Shown here: one piece after another, positions 24,489-33,238 of the stretch
Position numbering within the stretch: the first letter of the stretch is position 1
Layout of the letters: the number at the start of each line of letters is the position of its first letter
Source: an uncultured Roseovarius sp.
GTDB taxonomy: Bacteria; Pseudomonadota; Alphaproteobacteria; Rhodobacterales; Rhodobacteraceae
Direction of reading: 5' to 3'
Length of the DNA: 64,000 bases
Assembly: GCA_947503145.1 (NCBI GenBank)
Contig: CANNCP010000005.1
Span: forward strand, 211,791-275,790
Notes under the pieces: generated by a model
The model's database searches: none
What the model was told of the DNA's origin: nothing
What the model saw: the letters and a program-made list of their open reading frames with translations, nothing else
Made by a program: the position numbers and the translations under genes

Positions 24489-25877
24489 TTATTGCGAGAT
24501 GACAGCTCGATTTCCGACGCCTTGCTGACTCAGCCCCGCCGTATTATTGCCCCCGGACTGGAGCAGTTCGGCTTCGTTCATGGTGCCGATCACGAGGATT
24601 CTGGCCAAGTTACTGTCGCCTGTTTGGCGGACGGCAAAGAGGTTCTCATCTCCATCTATGCTCGCGGACAGGTCGTTGCTCAGCCCCGTCTGTTCGATCA
24701 CGCCGACCAACAGTCCAGGCGACGGCGTCCTAAAATCCACCGCATTGTTCATGTCTCCGGCGATGACGACCATCGCCGAATTGCTGCCCTGTTGTCTGAG
24801 ATCGAGAGAATTGTCAGATCCCGTCACCACGACATCCGCGTCATTGTTGACACCGCGGCCAGATATGAATTCCTGCCGCGCAAGGACTAGGTTGCGATGT
24901 CCGTCTACCAGGATACGGGCGTCGTTGGCTCCGTCCTGGAAGGACGAAATACGGTTGTCGTTGCTTTGGCCGAGCACGTCGAGATACGCGGTGTTGGTAC
25001 CCCATTGCTCAAACCCGATATCATTCCCGTTGCCGGAAATCACTGAGCTGGTGAAATCATTCTGGAAACCATCCTGCCGCACACCAAGCTGGTTACCATC
25101 GCCTTCGATGGTGATTTGGCCAACCGAATTCAGCTGGCCTCCCTGAAAAATGCCAAAGCGGTTGAAATTACCGCGCACGAAAAGGTCGATGTCATTGCCA
25201 TTGGCCCCGAGACCGTCATCGCCGCTGGTCTGTACCAGTTCACCGGACGGCGCGTCGGAATTCAGCGCCCAGCCTGACAGTGCTATCGCGCCGTTGCCGT
25301 CACCTATGAATTCAGCGCGAATACTGTTCTCTCCATTGTCGGCCGGCGTCAGTGATTGCTGTTCGATGCGGGCCACGACGTTGCCTTGCCCGGTCTGTAT
25401 CACCGTTGCCGACTGGCCAGGCTTTTCATCGGATTGCAACTGAAGCACGGTGCCGATGCGGTTAAGGTTGCCGCCCGACTGCAACACATTCAGACGATTG
25501 GCACCGTCCGGGATCGTGCCAAGCGCGGATTGCCGCACCTCGCCCACGGTATTGCCGTCCGATTGCTGGCGGATCGTGATCCGGTTGAACACGAGTGGCG
25601 TCGCAGCGTCGCCCATCTGGTCGAGCCCTGTCCCTTCGGTGCCCACCCGGTTGTCGGTCCCGATCTGGTCGAGTTCGAGAAGGTTGTAGAAACCGGTTTG
25701 CAGCGCCGGATCTCCGTCGGTGCCAAGCTGGTTGTTGGCCCCCGTCTGATTGATATCGCCGCTGTTAAGCCGCCCGTCCTGATCGACGAAAACCAGATTA
25801 TCGTCCTGAGCCAGTGCGGGTTGCCCCGCGAGCATGACCATGAGTGCAAAAAGGCGGCTCGAAGATATCCTGGTCAT
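24489..25877 (-). CDS. Long curlin-repeat protein 1
   Basis: A secreted amyloid-type protein of 462 residues. The signal peptide MTRISSSRLFALMVMLAGQP precedes ALAQDD. The mature part is many degenerate repeats in which Asn, Gln and Gly recur with spacings like QxGxxN and NxxxxxQ, as in CsgA/CsgB curlin repeats. GGAGG lies about nine bases before the ATG at 25877. At about three times the length of CsgA it should form a long beta-helix stack. It is the third of three tandem long curlins, separated from the previous one by a hairpin. Confidence 0.82.
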   Translation of the reverse strand: MTRISSSRLFALMVMLAGQPALAQDDNLVFVDQDGRLNSGDINQTGANNQLGTDGDPALQTGFYNLLELDQIGTDNRVGTEGTGLDQMGDAATPLVFNRITIRQQSDGNTVGEVRQSALGTIPDGANRLNVLQSGGNLNRIGTVLQLQSDEKPGQSATVIQTGQGNVVARIEQQSLTPADNGENSIRAEFIGDGNGAIALSGWALNSDAPSGELVQTSGDDGLGANGNDIDLFVRGNFNRFGIFQGGQLNSVGQITIEGDGNQLGVRQDGFQNDFTSSVISGNGNDIGFEQWGTNTAYLDVLGQSNDNRISSFQDGANDARILVDGHRNLVLARQEFISGRGVNNDADVVVTGSDNSLDLRQQGSNSAMVVIAGDMNNAVDFRTPSPGLLVGVIEQTGLSNDLSASIDGDENLFAVRQTGDSNLARILVIGTMNEAELLQSGGNNTAGLSQQGVGNRAVISQ

Positions 25878-25904
25878 GTCGCGCCGCCTCCTGCCCATCA
25901 GAGG

Positions 25905-25937
25905 GTGACCGGGGCCGCCTCATGCAGCCCCGGTCAC
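25905..25937 (-). terminator. Hairpin between long curlin genes
   Basis: GTGACCGGGGC (25905-25915) and GCCCCGGTCAC (25927-25937) form an 11-bp perfect stem just after the stop of the upstream curlin gene. No U-rich tail follows on the minus strand, so a processing or attenuating role is possible. Confidence 0.7.
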
Positions 25938-25944
25938 TGTTTCT

Positions 25945-27258
25945 TTACTGGCTGACCGCCAAATTGTTGTTCCCGCCACCGTTCTGGGTAAAGGTCGTGC
26001 TGTTACTCGATCCGTCTTGCAGCACCGCCACCTGGTTACCGTTCGAGGCACCCGTCGTGCCGACAGTGCCGGTGATCGTGTTGGCTGCGCCGATCTGGGC
26101 AAAGGCGAACAGATTGTTGCTGCCCTCCACAATGTAGCTGATGGTGTTCCCCGACGACGGTGCCGAGGACGAATTTTGGAACATGGTGCCCTGCGTTAGT
26201 AATCCGCTCGAAGCTTCGAGTGTTCCGGCCATGCCGGTCATCGAGAGACCACTGTTGTCTCCATTGCCATCGCCGATGAACGTGGCCGTGATCAGGTTGG
26301 CGTTACCTATCTGTTGGGCGTCCATGAAGTTTCCGTTACCGATCTGGGTGGCATAAACGTTATTATTATTGCCCTCCTGAGTAATAGAGCCATCGTTGGT
26401 GCTACCTATTTGAGTAAGCTCCGCGAGATTTTCATTACCTGAGACAAGATCGGTACCCTGACGAACAAAGAAGTTGTTCGAGTCACCAGTCTGCAAGACT
26501 TTGATTTGGTTGTAGTTTCCGAAAATCTGGGCTGTGGATGAGTTTAAGCCGTTGTTTGAGCCGCTTTGGTCAATATAGATACCAGGGTTGTCAGCGATCG
26601 AGCCATTGTTTGATCCATCGATTGAGGCTACGTCCACGCGGTTGTCGCTGCCATCGCCTTGCGCAATGTAAGTGCCCTGGCGCGTATTGTTATATTGGTT
26701 AAAGCCGTTATTCGACCCAATCTGGATCGCGGTGCCCACGCTGTTACCGTTACCATGCTCTTGAACGATGCGGAGAAAGTTCTTGTCGCCTTCTTGGCGC
26801 ACTAGGTCGATCTCGCCATCATCCGCATTGTGACGCACAATATCTGTGTAGTTATTGTTTCCGCTTTGAATGGCGCTGTTAACGTCGTTACCGGACGAGG
26901 CGGTGTCCCCAGAGGAGCCGAAGCTGTTGTTCGAGAAATACATTCTATTGTCGTCGCCAATCTGCTTTGCTTCCAGCACATCGTTGTCACCGGCACTTAG
27001 GTTAGAATGGTAGTTCTTGGATCCGTTCGTAAACTTCATCTCGTTCCGGTTACCGTCCTGCAAGGCATGATTACCGGTGGTACCAAAATCATTTCCACCG
27101 GCATCATCCCCAGAAAAACCTGGAATATCTTGCTGAATGAAGGCTGTATTATCGTTACCGTCCTGATCCAGGAACAGCGTGTTCGGGTCGGCAAAGGCCA
27201 CCCCCATGCTGAGTGTCAACGCAGTAGAGGCCACAAGGCTGGTTTTGAAATATGTCAT
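25945..27258 (-). CDS. Long curlin-repeat protein 2
   Basis: A 437-residue secreted repeat protein starting MTYFKTSLVASTALTLSMGV with cleavage near AFA-DPN. The mature chain consists of repeats such as QIGNGNFMDAQQIGNANLI, with regular Asn and Gln ladders typical of curli subunits. The end FTQNGGGNNNLAVSQ matches the ends of its neighbours. It is the middle gene of the leftward curlin set. Its sequence is clearly homologous in design but not a recent copy of the other two. Confidence 0.84.
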   Translation of the reverse strand: MTYFKTSLVASTALTLSMGVAFADPNTLFLDQDGNDNTAFIQQDIPGFSGDDAGGNDFGTTGNHALQDGNRNEMKFTNGSKNYHSNLSAGDNDVLEAKQIGDDNRMYFSNNSFGSSGDTASSGNDVNSAIQSGNNNYTDIVRHNADDGEIDLVRQEGDKNFLRIVQEHGNGNSVGTAIQIGSNNGFNQYNNTRQGTYIAQGDGSDNRVDVASIDGSNNGSIADNPGIYIDQSGSNNGLNSSTAQIFGNYNQIKVLQTGDSNNFFVRQGTDLVSGNENLAELTQIGSTNDGSITQEGNNNNVYATQIGNGNFMDAQQIGNANLITATFIGDGNGDNSGLSMTGMAGTLEASSGLLTQGTMFQNSSSAPSSGNTISYIVEGSNNLFAFAQIGAANTITGTVGTTGASNGNQVAVLQDGSSNSTTFTQNGGGNNNLAVSQ

Positions 27259-27298
27259 GGTACTGATTCCCAAGTTTCAGAGCGTTCGTAGAGTAAAT

Positions 27299-27325
27299 GC
27301 CCGGACCGCCTCATGCGGCCCGGGC
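27299..27325 (-). terminator. Second intercurlin hairpin
   Basis: GCCCGG (27299-27304) pairs with CCGGGC (27320-27325), and inner CCGC/GCGG extend the stem around a CTCAT-type loop. The same CCGCCTCATGC core occurs in the hairpin at 25905-25937, so the spacer was duplicated together with the genes. Confidence 0.65.
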
Positions 27326-27333
27326 CATGCCTA

Positions 27334-28671
27334 TTACTGGCTGATTGCCGCGACGTTGCCGCTGCCAACCTGGCTGAAATTGGTCATGTTGTTCGACCCG
27401 GCCTGTGCGACCGCTATCTGGTTGCCCAAGCCTCCGGTGTTCTCCTGTGAGCCAATGATCCTGTTGCCGTGACCGCCAAGCGAGTTGTCCTGCTTGAAGG
27501 CAAAGACGTTTTTATCACCGATCACGTCATGAGTGATAGCGTTCCCGTCGCCAAGCTGCTCCATCAGGCCGGCGGTCAGGCCGAGGCCGCCCGCGACATT
27601 GGACCCGAACGGGTTGGCGCCGCCGTTGAAGTCGCCGTCGATGGTCAGCGATGCTATGTTGCCGTTGCCGTCCTGGACCAGGCCGACATCGTTGCCCATC
27701 CCTGCGATGGACCCGAGCGACAGTTCGTTGCTGTCACCGATCTGCTTCACGCCCAGCTCGTTTGCGTCACCGGTGATGGTGATGTTGACGGCCAGGTTAT
27801 CGTAGCCATCCTGATAGAAGCCGAACTGGTTGTCGTTGGCACTCACAACGGCATAATTGACCATGTTGCCTGTCCCGATCTGCACCACGCCGCTGGCTGC
27901 CGCGCCGGCCGTTTCGGCCGCGCTGCCACCGGTGAAGCCAGCATTGCCGTTATAGTCTCCGGTCAAGGACGCCACGGCACTATTACCGCTGCCGTTCTGA
28001 GTGGCGGACGAAATTTTGTTCGTCCTTCCGGTCTGTGAGATGTCTAAATCGTTGGAGAAACCGACCTGGCTTGCTGTGCTAACCTTGTTCGTCGGGCCGT
28101 TCTGAAGAATTGTCATCTCGTTTGCAGCGTCCCCGGACACGCCGGTGAATTCCTGCGTTGCCGTGCCGATCTTGTTGCTGTTGCCGTTCTTCTGCGTCAG
28201 CGTTGCGGTGTTCATGATCGAGGTCGACGAGACCGCACTGGTTTGCTTGACTGTGCCGATGCCTGCGTAGTGACGTAGCTGCCGGATCGTCAAGCTGTTC
28301 GACGCACCGGTCAGACCAGCTACTGCGGTCTGAAGCACGTTCACCGTCTGCATATCGTTACCAGTCTGCTTTGCATCTAGAACGTTCTGCGAACCCGTCT
28401 GGATCACCGCACCGTTGGTGCCATTCGAAGCGACGCCAAAACGGTTTTGATTGTTCTCCTGAACGATGGACAGGGTATTGCTGTCACCGTCCTGGGTCAC
28501 ATGCTGCCCGCTCCAGCCAGCTTGGCTGGACGCAGCCCCCGACTGATTGATCAGCGCACTGTTGTCATTGCCCTGCTGGGCGAGGTAACTGTTGTTACTG
28601 TCGGCGTAGGCGGCACCCAGAGAGAAACCGAGTGCGGTAGATGCCATAAGGCCTGTCTTGATGATATTCAT
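27334..28671 (-). CDS. Long curlin-repeat protein 3
   Basis: A 445-residue protein with signal peptide MNIIKTGLMASTALGFSLGA and cleavage near AYA-DSN. Curlin-type repeats (for example QIGDSNELSLGSIAGMGNDV) fill the rest, with an Asn/Gln ladder and a final SQVGSGNVAAISQ. It is the first of the three long curlins and follows a small unknown gene by 14 bases. Export would require the CsgG pore encoded on the other side of the shared intergenic region. Confidence 0.84.
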   Translation of the reverse strand: MNIIKTGLMASTALGFSLGAAYADSNNSYLAQQGNDNSALINQSGAASSQAGWSGQHVTQDGDSNTLSIVQENNQNRFGVASNGTNGAVIQTGSQNVLDAKQTGNDMQTVNVLQTAVAGLTGASNSLTIRQLRHYAGIGTVKQTSAVSSTSIMNTATLTQKNGNSNKIGTATQEFTGVSGDAANEMTILQNGPTNKVSTASQVGFSNDLDISQTGRTNKISSATQNGSGNSAVASLTGDYNGNAGFTGGSAAETAGAAASGVVQIGTGNMVNYAVVSANDNQFGFYQDGYDNLAVNITITGDANELGVKQIGDSNELSLGSIAGMGNDVGLVQDGNGNIASLTIDGDFNGGANPFGSNVAGGLGLTAGLMEQLGDGNAITHDVIGDKNVFAFKQDNSLGGHGNRIIGSQENTGGLGNQIAVAQAGSNNMTNFSQVGSGNVAAISQ

Positions 28672-28685
28672 ATTAAGTCTCCCCC

Positions 28686-29045
28686 CTAGGGATAGTTAGG
28701 TTTTACAGGTTCAAAGAGACCGAAGGCAGCGTCATGTGCTCCCGGTTGGCTGATGAGGCTGGCAAGCGGTAGCACTGCGCCGTTGTCGATCAGCGACACA
28801 TTGTTGCCGCGATCAATGGTGGTGTTGGACAATTTTTCGTGGCGACGGACCGACTGCCCACGCATCAGAGCGCACGGTGCGGGACTGAAATCGTCACTCG
28901 AATAGGTGAAGGTGGATTTCGCGTCGAAGCCGGAACGCGCCGATATGACAGCGAATGCAGCATCACGGCCTTCTGCGGCAAACGCCGTAATCACACGCGG
29001 GCCCGCAACAGTTACATCAGCGGGAAAGCGGTTATAAATCTCCAT
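28686..29045 (-). CDS. Unknown protein heading the leftward curlin set
   Basis: A 119-residue protein beginning MEIYNRFPADVTVAGPRV, with AAGGGG about ten bases upstream. No signal peptide or membrane segment is seen, so it is probably cytoplasmic. The sequence is rich in beta strand (VTVAGPRVITAFAAEG, DAAFAVISARSGF). I do not recognise the family. Its place before three amyloid genes suggests an assembly or regulatory partner. Longer frames upstream look non-coding. Confidence 0.55.
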   Translation of the reverse strand: MEIYNRFPADVTVAGPRVITAFAAEGRDAAFAVISARSGFDAKSTFTYSSDDFSPAPCALMRGQSVRRHEKLSNTTIDRGNNVSLIDNGAVLPLASLISQPGAHDAAFGLFEPVKPNYP

Positions 29046-29784
29046 AAACTTACCCCTTCTTACACTTGAAACAGCCAACACTTGAATTCTTTTACCCCCA
29101 AGGCTGAGGCTGCCCCTTCGCGGGTACAAACGCTTGATGCACAGATGTTGATTTTTATCTTTTGACACCGCCCCGTCAGGAGCCCGTCCAAAACCGAGCA
29201 TTTCGTCTCGTCGAAAAAATCCGCGTCGCTGGTCGATTTCACCAGCCTCAAATAACACCCTCTAAAATATTATATCTCCTTAAAGATTGTGACAAAATGG
29301 GGCGCCTTTCAAGGAATTCCTTATTTTTGCCGTAAAATAGTCTGTTTCTCGCCTTTAAACATTCTGGATTTAACGAGATACATTAATACGTTAGATGACT
29401 TCTCCCTCCGAGATGGCCATTGCCGCCCGGCTCTGGTCGACCAGCAACATACATGCTATGCGTGCATCGTAGGTCGCAAAGGCAACCTGAGATAGTCACT
29501 CACCAGGAATCATCACATCCGGATAATAGCGGCCCTCGATCTTCCAGATTTTCAAGCAACGAGGTATGGACTTTTTGAACGCAGGCTCGCGCATCGCTTG
29601 GCGTCTGCACACATTTTGTTGTTCACGCACAACAGATTGTGGCGAAAAAAAGGCCAAAAAGCGAGAAGGTCCAAATCATGCCTTAATTGCGTTGCGCCGA
29701 TCTGCTAGACGTTTTACTTGAGCCTCCAAGCTCCGGGATCATCAATTGTTGCCTCGTGCAGCCCAATTTGAAGGTGTGAATTAT
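29046..29784. promoter_or_regulatory. Shared control region of the two curli units
   Basis: About 740 bases without a convincing gene separate the leftward curlin genes from csgF. This length suits a large divergent control region like the csgBAC/csgDEF one of enterobacteria. A TGTTG (29617-29621) and CAACA (29630-29634) inverted repeat spaced by eight bases is a candidate operator. No consensus promoter could be fixed, and no csgD-like regulator is present in the window. Confidence 0.5.
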
Positions 29785-30243
29785 ATGAAACGGCTTCTTG
29801 TTCTGAGTGCTTCACTTGGATTGCTGGCAGGAACGGCATCCGCGGGCGACCTCACCTACACTCCGGTAAACCCGTCTTTCGGGGGTAACCCGCTCAACTC
29901 CGCGCATCTGCTGGGTCTTGCCAACGCGCAGCGTCAAGCAACGGCAAGTGACGCCAACAAAGGTCGGAGCACGGGGACTGGCGGAACCGGGACGGACACC
30001 AGCCGAAACAACGCAGCCCTCTTCGTGCGACAACTCGAAGGTCGGCTTCTTTCAGCACTGGCCGGTCAGGTGACCGAGGCAATTTTCGGCGACACGCCAC
30101 AGGATTCGGGTGACGTGACGTTCGGCACGACCACCGTATCATTCGAACGCACGCTTGAAACGATCAGACTTGTCATCATCGACAATCTGGACGGAACCGT
30201 GACCGAGATCGTCGTACCACAGTTAGTGAGCGGCGGAACCTGA
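29785..30243 (+). CDS. csgF: Curli assembly protein CsgF
   Basis: CsgF caps the CsgG pore outside the cell and anchors curli nucleation. The 152-residue precursor starts MKRLLVLSASLGLLAGTASA as a signal peptide. The mature N terminus GDLTYTPVNPSFGGNPLN is the highly conserved CsgF segment that inserts in CsgG. A poorly conserved middle and the C-terminal part with beta strands follow. The start at 29785 is set by the signal peptide. It is the first gene of the rightward curli operon, with csgG next. Confidence 0.92.
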   Translation: MKRLLVLSASLGLLAGTASAGDLTYTPVNPSFGGNPLNSAHLLGLANAQRQATASDANKGRSTGTGGTGTDTSRNNAALFVRQLEGRLLSALAGQVTEAIFGDTPQDSGDVTFGTTTVSFERTLETIRLVIIDNLDGTVTEIVVPQLVSGGT

Positions 30244-30288
30244 CGCAAAACGCCGAATATCGTGACACGGCAGAGGTTTTTTGAACAT

Positions 30289-31362
30289 ATGAACATGAGT
30301 ATTTTGAACAACTGTCGCAGGGCGGGTTTCTTGCGCCGACTTACACCGATCATGTTGTCGATTTTCCTGGCCGGATGTAGCGAGCAATTCGGAGAACCTT
30401 TCTTTGGCACCCAACCTCCACGGTTGGTCGAGCTTTCGACCCAGAACCGCGTCTTGCGAGCAGTTCCGCCACCGTCGCACCGAATTCGCGTGTCGGTCTA
30501 TGATTTCCCTGATCTTACCGGCCAGTACAAGGAACGTGACGTAGTCCAGACCATGTCGCGCGCAGTGACGCAGGGTGGTTCCTCCATGCTGATCAAGGCG
30601 CTTCAGGATGCGGGAGAGCGGCGCTGGTTCACGGTTCTGGACCGCTCGGGCCTTCAGGACCTGATCCGGGAGCGCCAGATCATCACAGAGATGCGCCGCC
30701 TCTATCGCGGTGAGGAACAGATAAACCCGGCAGCGTTGGGGCCGCTAGATCACGCTGGCATCCTGTTACAGGGCGGGATCGTAGGCTATGATACCAACAT
30801 GCAGACTGGCGGATTCGGCGCGCGATACCTGGGAATCGGGGCCAACACAAAATGGCAGCTGGACACGGTAACAGTCAGCCTGCGCGCTGTTTCCACTGAA
30901 ACCGGTGAAGTTCTGGCCAGTGTCACGACGCAAAAGCCGATTGCGTCCTCGGCAGTGCAAGGTAGCGTTTTTCGCTACATTGAACTTGACAAGCTATTGG
31001 AGATCGAGGCTGGCCTGACCACTAATGAACCCAAGTACATTGCAGTACAGCAAGCCATCGAAAAGGCGGTGATGGCCCTGATCATCGAAGGCACTGAACT
31101 GGGGGTCTGGTCTTTTGCAGACCCGGCTGCGGGGCGCGCGATGATCCAGCAATACCGGACCGAGAAGTATGGCGACATAATTCCAGCCAATGCGACCCGG
31201 GTCGCCCCACCTGAAACCCGCGGAGCTGCTCAGATCACACAAACCCAACCCCGGCGACCCAAGCCGCGCCCCCGCGCGACCGTGCGCAAACTGGAGCGCG
31301 CGCCCAAGCAGGAAGCGGCGCCCGCCCCCCCGCCCGAGTCGGAAAACGAAACTCTGGGCTGA
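30289..31362 (+). CDS. csgG: Curli secretion channel lipoprotein CsgG
   Basis: CsgG forms the nonameric outer-membrane pore through which unfolded curlins leave. The precursor has a lipobox LAGC (Cys30 from the chosen ATG). The body, with VYDFPDLTGQYKE, DRSGLQDLIRERQI and LQGGIVGYDTN, is diagnostic of the family. The C terminus is extended by about 60 proline- and arginine-rich residues (RRPKPRPRATVRK) absent from the enterobacterial protein. GTG at 30262 is a less likely start than ATG at 30289. All secreted curlins in this window probably depend on it. Confidence 0.93.
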   Translation: MNMSILNNCRRAGFLRRLTPIMLSIFLAGCSEQFGEPFFGTQPPRLVELSTQNRVLRAVPPPSHRIRVSVYDFPDLTGQYKERDVVQTMSRAVTQGGSSMLIKALQDAGERRWFTVLDRSGLQDLIRERQIITEMRRLYRGEEQINPAALGPLDHAGILLQGGIVGYDTNMQTGGFGARYLGIGANTKWQLDTVTVSLRAVSTETGEVLASVTTQKPIASSAVQGSVFRYIELDKLLEIEAGLTTNEPKYIAVQQAIEKAVMALIIEGTELGVWSFADPAAGRAMIQQYRTEKYGDIIPANATRVAPPETRGAAQITQTQPRRPKPRPRATVRKLERAPKQEAAPAPPPESENETLG

Positions 31363-31604
31363 CCGCGCGTCCCGCGCGAACGATACCTATATTGAACGCG
31401 ATGCGGCATCCAGGGTCTGCCCCTCGGATACCGCGTTTCTTGCGAAGCTTCCGATGCTCAAGAAACCGCCAATGCCGTGACACAGCCGCGGTTGCAACCC
31501 GAAATTACCCACCTCTAACCTCATTGCTGCCATGTTGCCTTAACAAGCTCAGGTTACGGAGCCGAATCTTGACCGGCCCCCTAGGAGATGACCAAGAAGC
31601 GGGC

Positions 31605-32135
31605 ATGAGGAGCAGGCAAGTGTTTCAAATTTCTTTCGTGCGGGCGCGCGCGCTGACGACTACGGTACTTATCACGGCAATGGCCTCGGGCGCGGCTGCC
31701 TGGTCCAGCCCCCTTGATGGCAATGATTTTCTGCTCCGGGATGCCGGGCAGGACAACCACCTGAAAATCGTGGCGCCTGCGTTGTCGGCCTCCAGGCCGC
31801 AAGTCGCCCCCTCGGGCAACCGCCTCACTGTCGCGATCAAAGGCGACCGCAATGGCGGCTGGGGCCAATCCTGGCAGACACCGCTTTTTGATCAAAACCT
31901 CCCCGCCCCCGGTCTGCTGATGCAGGTTGGTTGGAACAACACGATTTCGCTTGTCCTAGACGGGCAAGATAACCTTTTCTCGATGTCACAGTCCGGATCC
32001 GGCAACTCCACCATCGGGCAGATCACTGGTTACGACAATGCGGCGACCGTCGTTCAGCATGGTCATGGCAACATGGCGGTATTCTCACAAACCGGCAGTA
32101 GAAACGCCTTGGCCATCACGCAAAATTCGTGGTAG
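31605..32135 (+). CDS. CsgB-like minor curlin
   Basis: A 176-residue secreted protein. After a signal peptide ending near GAAAWSSP and a linker of about 60 residues, the C-terminal half shows curlin repeats: SMSQSGSGNSTIGQITGYDN and VFSQTGSRNALAITQNSW. The short repeat block, the position before the CsgA-like gene and the aromatic C terminus fit a nucleator of the CsgB type. The start at 31605 is chosen because the signal peptide begins there. About 240 bases separate it from csgG, so a separate promoter may exist. Confidence 0.8.
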   Translation: MRSRQVFQISFVRARALTTTVLITAMASGAAAWSSPLDGNDFLLRDAGQDNHLKIVAPALSASRPQVAPSGNRLTVAIKGDRNGGWGQSWQTPLFDQNLPAPGLLMQVGWNNTISLVLDGQDNLFSMSQSGSGNSTIGQITGYDNAATVVQHGHGNMAVFSQTGSRNALAITQNSW

Positions 32136-32184
32136 CGGACTGACATCCATGATATGCTATCTCTCATTGTAAAGGGAGAAGTTC

Positions 32185-32829
32185 ATGTTTCCGCGTTTTA
32201 CCCATGCCTTTCAGATTCCGATGATCATTTCGGCTGCGGCGCTTTTTATAACTCCACCTGCCTTGGCAGGCGACAACAATGTCCTTTTCATTACGCAGAC
32301 AGGATCAAGTGGCGGGCTTGGTAACTCGCTGTTCGTGGATCAATCCTTGGCCAGCGATTCGATTGTGGCAGGAAATGCCGCGGCGACGATTCCGGCCACG
32401 CAAAGCGGCGGCGGAAATGTAGGCGAAATCACTTTGGACGGATCGAGTGGGCTGGTGGTTTTCAACCAGACCAATACCAACCCCCTTTCCGGAACCAACA
32501 TCGCAACCATCGTGGGTGGGTCTCTTGCCAGTATCGTGCTGCAACAGAACGGCTTCGGGAACACCGGAACGTTGGACATCGGCGCTGGCGAAAACTCAGG
32601 CACGCTGACCCAGCTGGGCGACAAGAACACGGGCACGGTCAACGTGTCTGGCACCGAAACCACCGGCATTCTCAACCAGAATGGCAATAAAAATACCTAT
32701 CTCCTCGATGTTACCGGGGATGGGTCAACCGTGACCTGGAACCAGATAGGCAACGCAAATGCGGTCAACACAGCCGCCATGGTCACCACAAACGCCGGCA
32801 CCGTGACCGTAACCCAGCAAGGCTTCTGA
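32185..32829 (+). CDS. CsgA-like major curlin
   Basis: A 214-residue secreted curlin with the signal sequence MFPRFTHAFQIPMIISAAAL, cleaved near ALAGDN. The repeats GTLTQLGDKNTGTVNVSG and GILNQNGNKNTYLLDVTG show the Gln/Asn ladder of amyloid curli subunits. AAAGGGAGAAG precedes the ATG. It sits between the CsgB-like gene and csgH, as in other alphaproteobacterial curli loci. It is the most canonical subunit here, whereas the three leftward curlins are about twice its length. Confidence 0.83.
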   Translation: MFPRFTHAFQIPMIISAAALFITPPALAGDNNVLFITQTGSSGGLGNSLFVDQSLASDSIVAGNAAATIPATQSGGGNVGEITLDGSSGLVVFNQTNTNPLSGTNIATIVGGSLASIVLQQNGFGNTGTLDIGAGENSGTLTQLGDKNTGTVNVSGTETTGILNQNGNKNTYLLDVTGDGSTVTWNQIGNANAVNTAAMVTTNAGTVTVTQQGF

Positions 32830-32845
32830 CGGACGGATCGGCCCG

Positions 32846-33214
32846 ATGCCAAAGAAAAGCCATATCCGCGTCATTGCCCTGCTGGGCTTGCTGCCCGCCT
32901 GCGCCGTGGCACAGTCCGCTGTTCCGGTAATCGACGTAATTGCCTCCGATACCGGCATGACTGTCACCGGCATCGTCGCTGGACTGTCGCCCAGCACCAT
33001 CGATGCCGAAATGACGATTTCCCGCGAGGACGGATCCGGATCGCTCTCCACGCGGCAATCGCGCAAAATCGACGTCGGCCCGGACAGCCGAGACATCGTC
33101 GCCACTACGGAACTGTCCACCGCGCCGGACTTGCAGATGCATGTCGTTCTCACACTTAGGGAAAATGACGCGGTAATCGCAACTTCACAAACCAACATCG
33201 GCTCGGGCAACTGA
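32846..33214 (+). CDS. csgH: Curli chaperone/inhibitor CsgH
   Basis: CsgH is the alphaproteobacterial counterpart of CsgC, a periplasmic beta-sandwich protein that prevents premature amyloid formation. The 122-residue precursor has a signal peptide ending near ACAVAQ. The mature part alternates short strands (MTVTGIVAGLSPSTIDAEM, MHVVLTLRENDAVIATS) and lacks the curlin repeats. It lies 16 bases after the CsgA-like gene. Assignment rests on size, fold pattern and position and is good but not certain. Confidence 0.82.
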   Translation: MPKKSHIRVIALLGLLPACAVAQSAVPVIDVIASDTGMTVTGIVAGLSPSTIDAEMTISREDGSGSLSTRQSRKIDVGPDSRDIVATTELSTAPDLQMHVVLTLRENDAVIATSQTNIGSGN

Positions 33215-33238
33215 GATCGTCGCCTAATGGAGGATCGT

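Noticed and set aside
24489..28671. Regular repeats that might suggest a CRISPR array or DNA satellite
   Set aside because: The periodicity follows codons of curlin-type protein repeats. There are no identical direct repeats with unique spacers.
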